Source: Cephalotus follicularis (Eukaryota; Streptophyta; Magnoliopsida; Oxalidales; Cephalotaceae). Taken from it: 64,000 nt of DNA. Of this stretch, positions 55,037 through 64,000 are shown piece by piece. The position numbers and the translations under genes were made by a program. The notes beneath the pieces are model-generated. The model did not search any database. It had not been told where the DNA came from and worked only from the letters and a program-made list of their open reading frames with translations. The stretch lies in contig BDDD01000043.1 of NCBI GenBank assembly GCA_001972305.1, positions 700,921 through 764,920 on the forward strand, read 5' to 3'. How positions within the stretch are numbered: position 1 is the stretch's first letter; each line of letters starts with the position of its first letter.

Positions 55037-57252
55037 CTACATTCTCTTGGGCAAGGCTAGCTTTCTCTTCCTCTGCCTCAATGCCTTGGGAAAGAACTCA
55101 AAGGTTGTCGCTGTAGGACAACAAACAATAAGATCCACGGAAACCTCTGGATGAAGAGCAGCCATCCAGTTGCGACAAGAGTAGAAGCACAGACGATAGA
55201 GTGCCGCAGACTCCATTAAGACCTCATCCTCAAAATCTGGGGAAGCCTTATAGTCCATCACGACACTCTCCATTAATGTATGAAGTTCAGCCAAAGCTTT
55301 GAACTCCATGAGGGCTTTATCCACTGCCGCTTGAGTCAGAGCGGCCTCCATCTCCTGGAACTTGGAGAACTTTTCATTTGTAGTCTGTAGCAGATCATGA
55401 AGTTTTTTATTTCTATCAACAGCAACCTCTCTTTCCCTCTTCTTTGTCGCCAAAGCTTCAAGAGCCAGCCTCTTCTCTTCCAACACAGACTCTTGGGCCC
55501 CAAGAACATCCTCCAGCTGGGCATAGGCCGAATTAGCCTCTTGTTACACTGCGACCTCTTCGCAAAGCTAGTTGATAATTTCGTGGTCGGCCCTAGAGTT
55601 TTCCATCATTAGATGGATATCATTCACAGCCTGCCTGAGAAGGATCATGGTCAGAGGAAGAGCAGAGAATGTATATAAAAAAAGAAAGAAAAAAAAAAGA
55701 CAAAGAAATCACATACCCTAAAGATGCTCTGAAGGCAATTATTCCAGAGTTGGTTGATGGTCCAACCCTTTCTTTAATTTACCTCAGCAGGAAGGAGGCA
55801 CAACCTGCTGAGCTCAGAAGGTGCCCCTAGAGTGTTCAGTTCAACACCCGACTCGCCGAGCGCTTCAAGCTCCTCTTCCACCCGATCGACGTCCACACAC
55901 AAGCCAAGGCGGACGGGGTCCTGAGAACCCACCAAGAGGGGAACATCAGTTTTTTCCTGAGAAGAGCCTTCTTCGCCCCTTCTCTTATTTTGTTTTTTTG
56001 CTGGAGGGGGCAGGTCATCCACAACACGTTTGCCATGGGCAGACCTTACCCTGACAGCCTCAGCAGCATCAGCCTCAGCAGCAGCAGCCTCCTTCTCTTC
56101 TCTCTTCTTTTTTGCCTCAGCAACTACCCTCAAGGCTCTCTGCCTTTCCTCCTCAACAACATCATTTCCTTTCCCTTTGTCAGCCCTCAAGACGTCAACC
56201 AAAGATCACCAAGAAGCCATTGCTACAAAGAACCATGAAAATAAAGTTAGAAGCATGAATAACCAAAAATAGTAAGTGAACAAAAGGGAGGAATAAGAAG
56301 CAGAGGAGGAGAGGAAGGCTTAATACAACTTTCCCCCTCATTGACATGGGTAGCCCCAGGTTCTTCTCTGCTGTTTTGAACTCCCTCTCTCTCTATCCCC
56401 ACTAGGATCTCCTCTTCATCATCCAAGACGTCACGGTGACCAGGGGACATACTCATCCCGACACCGCGCAAACGGTCCTCTAATATGGTAGAATTCACCT
56501 CCTATGGCTCCAGCGCTGAGAGCTTTGCAAGGTCTGCCTCCTGCCACAGTTAAAATTGCCCTTTGATTGAGGTATTGGGTATCCAAAAAGTCACACCAGT
56601 GGCAGGGAGTAAAGCCGGGGAGTTTCTTAACAAGGAAGTACCTCTCCCTTCAGCCTTTGACAGACTTTGTAGGATACGCCAATAGTTTCTTGGTCAGACC
56701 AGTGAGCGACTTGAAATAATAACCGCTCTTGCCAGGAGACACAGTGAAGAGATGAAATTCCTTGAATAGCCCCACCATCGGTGTCACCCCCATTTCCAAA
56801 CTCTTCACCAAGAAACCTATGATGAAGGCCTAGGATTGCGTTTGAAGCAGTGAAGTATGGATTTGAAAGTTCCTCAAAATTTCAATACCAAAGGGTGGTA
56901 CAGGGAGTCTCAGGCCATGTGACAGAGCATCCTCAAAAACCACAAAGAGACCAGGGTTGTTCTCTGTGGTCTCCTTGGGATCTCGAGGAAGGGAGAACTA
57001 CAAGCTTCTCGGGAAACATTATTTTTTGGCCAACTTTATCACCTTTTCGTAATTGAGCATACTCCTATTGAAGTGGGTCCTAAAAACTTGGGCCCCAGCC
57101 TCGGTAGAGGTAGCAACAGGACCACCCACAGCGGCGGCATCCATGGCCTCCTCTACACCAAGAGGATGATCAGTGACAGTCCCTGCCTCAGCCATGTGGC
57201 TTACCTCTGCAGGGGTAGTACTTTGTCTAACGGTTTGTTTAACCCTAGCCAT
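55037..57252 (-). pseudogene. Antisense spliced gene of Tat2
   Basis: Minus-strand counterpart of the gene at 10724-13350. The start ATG is 57252-57250 (MARVKQTVRQ). Exon 1 contains VFRTHFNRSML, FVVFEDALSHGLRL, FIIGFLVKSLEMGV, GLFKEFH and REKYFLVKKLPGFTPC with a frameshift near 57015, then MSMSPGHRDVLDDEEE. Intron 1 runs from donor GTTGTATT (about 56322) to acceptor CTTTGTAG (about 56226), intron 2 from GTATGTGA (55716) to about 55631. Exon 2 starts MASW and has an Ala/Glu/Lys/Arg coiled coil, a likely nuclear signal (PPAKKQNKRR) and an acidic end. Exon 3 is coiled coil (EEKRLALEALATKKRERE) followed by DYKASPDFEDEV and FYSCRNW. Splice points and intron phase match Tat1. Function unknown; the exon 1 region resembles Pfam PF04195. 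Confidence 0.72.
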
Positions 57253-57265
57253 CTGGAGATTCGTG

Positions 57266-57308
<43 letters not shown>

Positions 57309-57792
57309 GAGAACCCAAGAAATGCCCAAACAAGTTTACAAAACAAATAGAAGAGAATAGCTCACCTGATATTTTTACAAAGAAGACTCAAATGGAAATT
57401 GATTTGAAGTTTAGGAAGATCAAAAAATTTGGTAAAAGTAAGAGCTTTGAAATTTGAAGAAGTGTAAAGAAACTTCTCCAAGAAGAAAGAGCAACTAAAA
57501 GGGCTCTAGATTGATTTTAGACCATTAGATCTCTGCGGAATCAAACGGTCTAGATCAGCCCATCAAATCAGACGCGGGAAATGAAGAGACCATGCACAAT
57601 AAATGAAATGACATAAACGGGAGTTATGCTTTCTCTACCATGCCACAGTTCACTCCAGAGATGAGCCAAATAGCAAGGCCCAAAAACTAAAACAGTCCTA
57701 ATTATATATTGAAGGCCCGCTCAAAGCAAAATTACCTCACTGATGGTCTTCCTCCTCTGTCAAGCCCAGAAAATGAAAACCAGGGGGGCATA
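57253..57792. other. Tat2 region between antisense start and 3' LTR, with polypurine tract
   Basis: A (GA)n microsatellite (57267-57305) forms the presumed 5' leader of the antisense gene. The rest has no ORF of note. The end next to the LTR, GAAAACCAGGGGGGCA (57775-57790), is a good plus-strand polypurine tract for Tat2. Confidence 0.65.
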
Positions 57793-58264
57793 TGATATTA
57801 GAAAAAATTTACTCAAATAAGACACTGCCATGTGTCCTCTGGAGTTACAGCCACGTGATCATGAAATTTGAAATCTAGAATGATAATGGACGAGATAAAA
57901 TCTCGGCGCTAAATAGGGAAATTGACGATATTCGTTTCCTATGGACTCATAATTACCTCCGTAATGCAAGCAAGTAATTACAACCATGTAGTCTTATAAA
58001 TAACCCAAAGAAACACTATACACAGGTCGGTCAATTATAGACTTAAAACTACCTTATTATATCTTCTCTGTCACTATCTTACTTAAGAATCGGAGTGTCA
58101 CCGGGAGTAAACCTCCTGGAGCTTCGTTTAGTTTGCTTCTTGTGTGCATGGAGGATTGTAAAACACCATTGCAACACCTTCTTTGGAGCATTCAGCACGT
58201 TTCCTTCAACAAATCAAACCTCTATACTTCGGGGACTGTTGAGTTGTTGATTTCGACATCAACA
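57793..58264 (+). repeat. Tat2 3' LTR (472 bp)
   Basis: It starts TGATATTAG right after the polypurine tract and ends TTCGACATCAACA. It is homologous to the Tat1 LTR on the minus strand (shared CGGAGTGTC(A/C)CCGGGAGT and TTCTCTCAACAAATCAAA / TTCCTTCAACAAATCAAA). TATAAATA at 57995-58002 is the core promoter. A 5'-truncated relative is at 40038-40387. Confidence 0.9.
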
Positions 58265-58540
58265 AATATAATTGCTAAAATTATAATATTTAATTTGTAT
58301 CTTCCTCTTCCTTCTCCAACGAAGACTCTTTAAGGCATGTAGGAGGGCACGATCTTACAAGTGATTTTAACACAAGCCTTTAATAGCTGCTATATAGGCA
58401 TATCTAGGATTTTGTTCATAGAGGTCTAATAATTTTTAGATACAATATGACCACAAATTTTCATCATTCTTGAAATGTAGGAGAAGTGAGTTAGTTCATA
58501 TTGGTTACTTTTTCAACAATTTTCCATTTTCTTTGGTTTT
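58265..58540. repeat. Right copy of a duplicated flank
   Basis: Nearly identical to 40388-40660. It starts AATATAATTGCTAAAATTA straight after the LTR and ends CCATTTTCTTTGG, after which the two copies diverge. No coding content. Confidence 0.85.
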
Positions 58541-59027
58541 GATGAATAGCCATTAGATGCTCAATCGTTCTATCAACAATATATATTGAATAGTTGACAA
58601 CAATTGTCATATATATATTTAACATGACATACATATATCTACGATATTTGTTCAATTTATTTTACATGGAGTTATATTACTAGACCTTTGGCTGACCCAA
58701 CCTTTGGGATAGGCGTATATTGTTATCAATTCAGAGAATTGGGACAAGTGGTAAGTGATGAAGACTTCTTGCAGCTGCAGATGAGGAGATAGAGTTTGCA
58801 TGAGATGGGATACAATTGGATGAAGACTTGTTGCAGCTGCAGATGAGAAGATAGAGTTTGCATAAGATGGGATACAATTGGATATGCATTTATTCCTGTT
58901 GTTTTGTATTTCAGTTATGTCAGATAGATATGAGTTGTATTCATAAGATTGGTGTCCGACTTTATTAAGTATTTGAATGGGTGATGGAATTGATTGTTAA
59001 AGTTTTTGACTTTTTTGCATTTTTATG
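58541..59027. other. Unclassified AT-rich stretch
   Basis: No gene seen. It contains the 62-bp tandem repeat described next and TTTGGCTGACCCAACC, and runs into the copia solo LTR. Its continuation after that LTR is at 60339. Confidence 0.5.
58757..58880. repeat. 62-bp tandem duplication (58757-58818, 58819-58880)
   Basis: Two adjacent units starting GATGAAGACTT(C/G)TTGCAGC and ending GGGATACAATTG. They differ at about three positions, so the duplication is fairly recent. Confidence 0.93.
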
Positions 59028-60333
59028 TGTTGATATTTTTTGTCTCAATTCTAATTTCGATGATAACATATTTACATTTAAATATTATTTCTCATTTGTG
59101 CAAGATGTTAGAAATGCTAAGGATTACAAGAAAAATCAAACAAAGAAGCATTTCAAGCACTAAGTAAGAAAGCAGGGCAAAATGGCGACAATTAACTTAT
59201 AACCGTCAGAGCTTAGTCAAAGCGGCCACGGTTCAATTTTAAGCGTCAGCAGTGAAGCATTTGAAGTCCAAACATAGTGTATAAAACATCGACGGTAATC
59301 CGAAACCATCAACGGTTAGTAACAAAATGCTACCAATTAAAATTCTCCTCTTAGCGTTTTAAAACAATGGATTTAGGAAGTTGCCCAAACCCTTTAAGTA
59401 GCAAAGCTTTCAAGAGAACCGTCATCGCTTAATGCAAAGCATTGACAAAGTGCACTAAGCTTCAACAGTTAAGAACTTACAAGAAAAACCTAAAGCGCAC
59501 TAACCGACGACACTTGGAACAAATCGTCAACACTTTGCTAAGCTCAGATGTTAAGAGCCAAACCGAAGAAGGTTAAACTGTGGGATTTTGAATCAAGTCA
59601 TAACGGTAACTTTAAAGCAGTGACGCTTAATACCAAACCATAATTGCTTTAGTCGCAGGGCACTAATCCAGTCAGCATTTTAACATGAAATTAATGCTCA
59701 AATCTCCACCAACTACTATATTTTATTGAGGACTATAAATTGAAAACTTTTGGCAGATAAAGACAATTAATAACATCTACCAACTCCTACCAAGCAATCA
59801 ATTTAATCAAGCAAATTCTCTTAAGTTCAATAGTCTCAAAGCTTAAAGCAAGCTTTCATTTTTCTTATATTGAGAGTTATAAGTGAGCATATTTATTCAA
59901 TATCAAACCTTTTAGAGGTTATACAAAAACACCAAACACTTATTAGTAATCTTGATTATCAATGGGAGTGAAGTCTTGTTACACTTTGGTTAGAAAGCGT
60001 ATGTGATTAAGTTCAATCACGGAAGTTGTAAGGTGCACCGAATTGCTCCGGTAAAGAAATTCAGAGTTTGTATTCAAGGTTGAATATTAGTGGAATCTTA
60101 AGGTGGTCGTGAGAAAAGTGGACGTAGGTAAGAGTTTAACCGAACCACTCTAAATTATGTTTGCAATTTCTAAACCCTCACTTTTTACTTACATTTCAAT
60201 TCAATTCATTTACTTATTATTTTTGAATTGCTTGAGTATTGTTTAGCTTTCTATTTTTAATTTGCTAATTAAATTTAAAAAAGTTCATAATTTCACACAT
60301 ACTAGAATTCGCTCCCCTCTTGTAGTACTTTCG
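59028..60333 (+). mobile_element. Solo LTR of a SIRE-like Ty1/copia element
   Basis: It starts TGTTGATATTTTTTGTC followed by TCGATGATAACA, and near the 3' end has AAAGTGGACGTAGGTAAG, CCGAACCACTCTAAA and a GAATTCGCTCCCC block. Length 1,306 bp, with exact TSD TTATG (59023-59027 and 60334-60338). It is related to 26390-27702 (1,313 bp) in both end regions but not in the middle. There the repeated words are AACCGTC and ATCAACGG-type instead of ACATCGATG. Last bases are TTTCG rather than ...CA. Confidence 0.83.
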
Positions 60334-60338
60334 TTATG

Positions 60339-61360
60339 GATTACAATTATTCTAATACACCAACCATAGGACTAAGACAAACAGGTATAGGATGGATGGT
60401 AATGTTACGGGCTTACCCTTCGGGCTCGGAGTGCCTTAGCTCCTGTGATATGTCCAATGAAAAACATCCAGTTAATAGTATACAATAAGTCCACTTGAAG
60501 AAAATAGGGAAAAGGTGTCGAGGCACTTGAAAGTGCGTCGATGTCTTCCACTAGACCTTCAAGTCCAACGTCTAATAGGCAGGAACGTATTTATGCCCAA
60601 AGGAAAGTATTTATGTCTTTCTATCTTCAAGGCCTTAGTGGTTTATCCCAAATGGCATTGATGCTTCCAATAGAAAGCATAGGCGCTCAAAGGAAAAGTG
60701 TTGATGTTTATAGGTTTAGGCCTTATGGAGGAGAAACGATGGCATCAATGCTCATGGGAAGGCACTAATGTCATTTCCTAGAACAAGCATCGATGTTCAT
60801 GAAAAGTATCGACGCCAATGTTCTGAGTAGGAATAAAATGCACTGCCATTTCAAATCCCAACCCACAAATCCAATTCAGTTCAAATCCAATCATTCCAAC
60901 AGTTTAAAATAGTTTAAAACTATCATTTCCCTCTCAAACAAATTCTTCTTTTTAATTTCAAAATGAATGTTGTTATATTGTCGCGAACGGTACACTAATC
61001 CTTTAAATTTGGTAGTCCCAAAAACACATTGAAATCAGTTTCAATCCATTAAAGCATCCTTTGATCGGTTTAGGTTAAAAACCCCCCAAAGTCTCTAACC
61101 TAAGTTCAGCTTTTCTAATCTCAATCAATGACAATCAATCAATTAACATGCTAACATTATATAAAACATGCAAACCATGTATCCATGGTGCATTTGAGGT
61201 AAAGGAAATATACCAATTTTTTAGGGCTTGAACTTTGGATAAAATCAGTAGAAATGGGGAAGAAGGTCAAGTTTTTTGTTCTAGTTGTTTCAATCGGTGC
61301 CTCGTAATCCATTACTACTTCACAACACAATAATCTTCTTCACTTAATATTTGAACAATA
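60339..61360. other. Unclassified, LTR-like stretch with CGATG repeats
   Basis: No gene seen. 60510-60830 holds repeated words such as GTGCGTCGATGTCTTCC, GCATTGATGCTTCC, GCATCGATGTTCATG and GTATCGACGCCAATG; these resemble the ACATCGATG cluster at 26.5 kb. CCTTCGGGCTCGGAGTG (60418) and TTTGAGGTAAAGGAAATATAC (61194) look like parts of a gypsy LTR on the minus strand, but no ends or TSD could be fixed. The 75-codon ORF at 60541 is made of these repeats. Confidence 0.45.
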
Positions 61361-61390
61361 GTGACAAAAGAAGGAGGACGAAGTGGAAAA

Positions 61391-64000
61391 ATGGTGGTTC
61401 CAAGGTTAAATAATCAAACCAAGATTTTGCTCGCCTTCTTAGATTTTGCATTTTCAAACCAAGATTTTGTCTGGGATAGTAAGATAAAATGTCCTTGTAG
61501 TCGTTGCAAGTTAAGGGCGTTTGGAACTCGATCTGAAGTGCGGTTACATTTGTTGAAGAAGTGTTTCACCCCTCATTACACGTTGTGGGATCAACATGGG
61601 GAAAGGAGGGAACGACATCAGGCTGCAGTGGAGCAGCCAGACCCCTCAGGTCCGAGCAATCCTTTTGTTGATCTCGTAATGGATGCCGGGGGGTTTGATT
61701 TTGACACTGGTGAACATGACGAGACGGTCGATGAACTTCCGAACCCCAATACAAAGAAGTTCTACGACCAGCTTAAGGATGCCGACGAACCGTTGTGGAA
61801 TGGTTGTAAAAAACACATGAAACTGTCTAGGATGACGCGACTCATGAATGTCAAGTCCAAGTATGGGATTCCCAACGAAAGGGCCGAGGAAATTCTTCAG
61901 ATCGTTAAGAGCGGAATGCCTGAAGATGAGAAGTTGACGGAGTCTTATTATAAGTTGAAACAAATTATGAAGACATTGGGATTAGGCTACAAAAAGATAG
62001 ATGCATGTGTCAATGATTGTATCTTGTATAACGGGGATCAGCACAAGTGTGCTACAGAGTGTCGAACGTGTAATCATCCTAGATTCAAACCTAGCGGTGA
62101 CGGAAAGGGAAAGAAACAGGTACCTTACAAGGTTTTGCGTCACTTTCCAGTGGCACCAAGACTTCAGAGGTTGTTTCAATCAGACAAAACATCTGCTGAT
62201 ATGAGGTGGCACAGTAAGAATAGGAAGGAGAACGACGGTGACGAAGTGGGAATGGTACACCCGGCTGATGGTGAAGCTTGGAAGCACTTTGATATCACTT
62301 TTCCATCGTTTGCTGCAGAGGTTGGCAATGTTAGAATAGGAATAGCAACGGACGAGTTTTGTCCTTTTGGGGTCAGTAGTAGTGTTTAATCTTGCTGGCC
62401 TGTGTTTGTTTTCCCGTACAATCTTCCACCTTGGTTGTGTATGACGAAGCCATTCATGTTCTTATCATTGATTATACCTGGACCAAAAAGCCCAGGAGAA
62501 GATATTGTTGTGTTTCTGCATCCACTCGTTGACGAGCTGAAGATGTTATGGGAAACAGGAGTTGAAACCTATGATGCATCGCGCAAGAAGAACTTTCAGA
62601 TGAGGGCAGCTTTAATGTGGACGATTAGTGATTTTCCTGCCTACGGAATGCTTTCAGGTTGGAGTACTCATGGTCATTTGGCATGCCCCTACTGCATGGG
62701 CCGGACCAAGGGTTTTAGATTGAAGCATAGTCAGAAATGTTCGTGGTTTGACTGGCATCGTCAATTGTTGCCCGCAGACAACCAGTTTAAAAGAGACAAT
62801 AAAAAATTCTTGAAAGGTCGACGGGTGACCGAGGTGGGTGTGGAGAGGTTATCCGGTGAAGAGGTAGAGGAACAACTCCCCGAGTTGAATGAAGTTGTGT
62901 TTGGAAAAGGTGTACCGACTAGTAAGACTTTTGGGTTCGGGAGAGTACACAGTTGGACTAAGCGAAGTATCTTTTTAGAACTTCCTTATTGGACTAAAGT
63001 ACTAGTCAGACACAAGTTGGACGTCATGCACATCGAGAAGAATGTGTTTGAAAATATATTCAACACGATCATGAATGTGAAGGGAAAATCGAAGGACCAC
63101 TTACAAGCTCAACTTGATTTGAAAGAGTTGAGAATAAGACCTGAACTGCATGCAGAAGAGGTGGATGGGCGGTTCATATTGCCACCAGAAAAATATTCAC
63201 TTAACAGTGAACAGGTCAAACAAGTTTGTGAATGGATGACGAAGATCAGGTTTCCGGATGGATACGCCTCAAACATATGTCGGTGTGTGAATGTCTCAAA
63301 GTTTCAGGTTTCAGGATTGAAGAGCCACGATTGCCATGTCTTCAGGCGGAGGCTTCTTCCAATTGCATTTTCTGAGTTCCTACCGAGAAATATCATGGAG
63401 GTGTTGGCCGAGGTCAGTGATTTTTTCTAGAATATATGCTCAACATCCAACAGTGCTGCTAGGATGGACTTGCTCCAGAGTAATATTGTGCAAACAGTAT
63501 GCAAAATGGAGAAGATATTCCCTCCATCGTTTTTTGATTCGATGGAACATCTTCTCGTCCACCTAGCTTACGAAGCTAAAGTATGTGGGCCAGTTCAGAA
63601 TACATGGATGTATCCCATTGAGAGGTACAGTTACTTGTTTTTCTTTTTAAAAATGTTCTTTCATTTGTCATGTATTCTAATTACATATTTACTTGAAGAG
63701 AGCTGTTTGATCTAAAGAAGATGGTCAAGAACAAAGCTCGTGTGGAGGGGTCGATCGCCGAGGCATACATCATTCACGAGCTGACAACATTTTTTTCGTA
63801 TTATTTCGAACCTGATGTCCCGACGATGCAGAATAGACCCGAGAGAAATTGGGACAGGGGCGCCGTTGCAAGTAACAGATTGCTATCAATATTTACTCAT
63901 CCCGGTAAAGCAATGGGTAAGACAGAGAGCAGACATTAGACAGACCAAGAATACGAGGCTGCATATTTGTACATCCTTCTGAACTGCGATGAAGTCAGCC
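61391..64000 (+). pseudogene. CACTA (En/Spm) transposase, TnpD type, 5' two thirds
   Basis: One frame runs through: VWDSKIKCPCSRCKLRAFGT (transposase-associated zinc-binding domain), RHFPVAPRLQRLFQS, MVHPADGEAWKHFD, FVFPYNLPPWLCM and ILGPKSPGEDIVVFL-like (transposase core, PF02992 type), SGWSTHGHLACPYCMG, HKLDVMHIEKNVFENIF. Then come KIFPPSFFDSMEHLLVHLAYEA, MYPIER, an intron (63625-63698, GTACAG...TTGAAG) and MVKNKARVEGSIAEAYI (DUF4218-like). TnpD cuts and joins the CACTA ends. In-frame stops are TAA 62387, TAG 63428 and TAG 63937, so it is a pseudogene unless read through or edited. The ATG at 61391 is the first in frame after a stop at 61352; the true N-terminus may lie in an upstream exon. 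The gene continues beyond the window. No CACTA terminus was found upstream. Confidence 0.85.

Larger units (their letters stand above)
40661..58264 (+). mobile_element. Tat2: Tat-lineage Ty3/gypsy retrotransposon, 5'-truncated
   Basis: Plus-strand pol (40661-40911, resuming 48199-51097), a repeat-rich 3' spacer (53902-54830), an antisense gene (55037-57252) and a 3' LTR (57793-58264) are collinear with Tat1. Gag, most of protease and the primer-binding site are missing. Two insertions split it: the T1 chromovirus (40912-48198) and a solo LTR (51098-53901). Pol of Tat2 keeps some residues that Tat1 lost (RT Asp) and has lost others that Tat1 keeps (second RNase H Asp). Confidence 0.85.

Noticed and set aside
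58265-58540. Extension of the Tat2 LTR beyond CATCAACA
   Set aside because: The homologous Tat1 LTR ends at the equivalent GTATCAACA with a primer-binding site next to it, so the extra 275 bp are flank, duplicated with the LTR.
1-64000. A new defence, biosynthetic or other multi-gene host system
   Set aside because: All recognisable coding sequence belongs to transposable elements. No cluster of non-transposon genes is present.

Overview
The window is eukaryotic nuclear DNA from a flowering plant, probably a eudicot; I cannot name the species. The evidence is the set of plant transposon lineages present: Ty3/gypsy chromoviruses, Tat-lineage gypsy elements with a second RNase H, SIRE-like Ty1/copia LTRs, a Cassandra-type TRIM with 5S rRNA sequence in its LTRs, MITEs and an En/Spm (CACTA) transposase. 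The introns, TATA boxes and AATAAA signals also fit. I found no intact host gene, tRNA gene or CRISPR. Almost all of the 64 kb is transposable elements nested in each other, and many boundaries are fixed by 5-bp target-site duplications (TSDs).

Layout. (1) Positions 1-21143 are the 5' part of a minus-strand chromovirus (C1): decayed integrase, RNase H and coiled-coil pieces at 5.9-7.4 kb, a primer-binding site at 7451, and an LTR spanning 7465-21143. A solo LTR (11-5745) sits in its pol and itself carries another solo LTR (671-3672). Its LTR carries a Cassandra TRIM (8.6-9.4 kb) and a 10.6-kb Tat element, Tat1 (9777-20380, minus). (2) Positions 21144-28407 hold a MITE split by a 2-kb LTR of family S1, which was in turn split by a second S1 LTR and a copia solo LTR; a second MITE follows. 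(3) Positions 28408-39589 are another minus-strand chromovirus (C2), with a third S1 solo LTR in its 3' LTR and a 3.5-kb solo LTR (34339-37798) in its reverse transcriptase. (4) Positions 39590-58540 hold a truncated S1 LTR fused to a second Tat element (Tat2, plus strand). Tat2 pol is split by a nearly complete Tekay-like chromovirus (T1, 40912-48198), and its 3' region is split by a solo LTR of the T1 family (51098-53901). (5) Positions 58541-64000 hold a copia solo LTR, an unclassified repeat-rich stretch, and the 5' two thirds of a CACTA TnpD transposase gene that runs off the window.

How the parts relate. Each gypsy internal region encodes, or once encoded, Gag, protease, reverse transcriptase, RNase H and integrase, but every copy seen has stops, frameshifts or lost catalytic residues, so none looks autonomous. 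Tat1 and Tat2 both carry, downstream of integrase and on the opposite strand, a separate gene of about 600-700 codons. It has the same start context, two introns at matching positions, a coiled-coil C-terminal half and a poly(A) signal in both copies. That conserved spliced antisense gene is the most interesting coding feature here. The most interesting non-coding pattern is that several unrelated LTR families each carry a dense cluster of short, mostly palindromic CGA-containing repeats.
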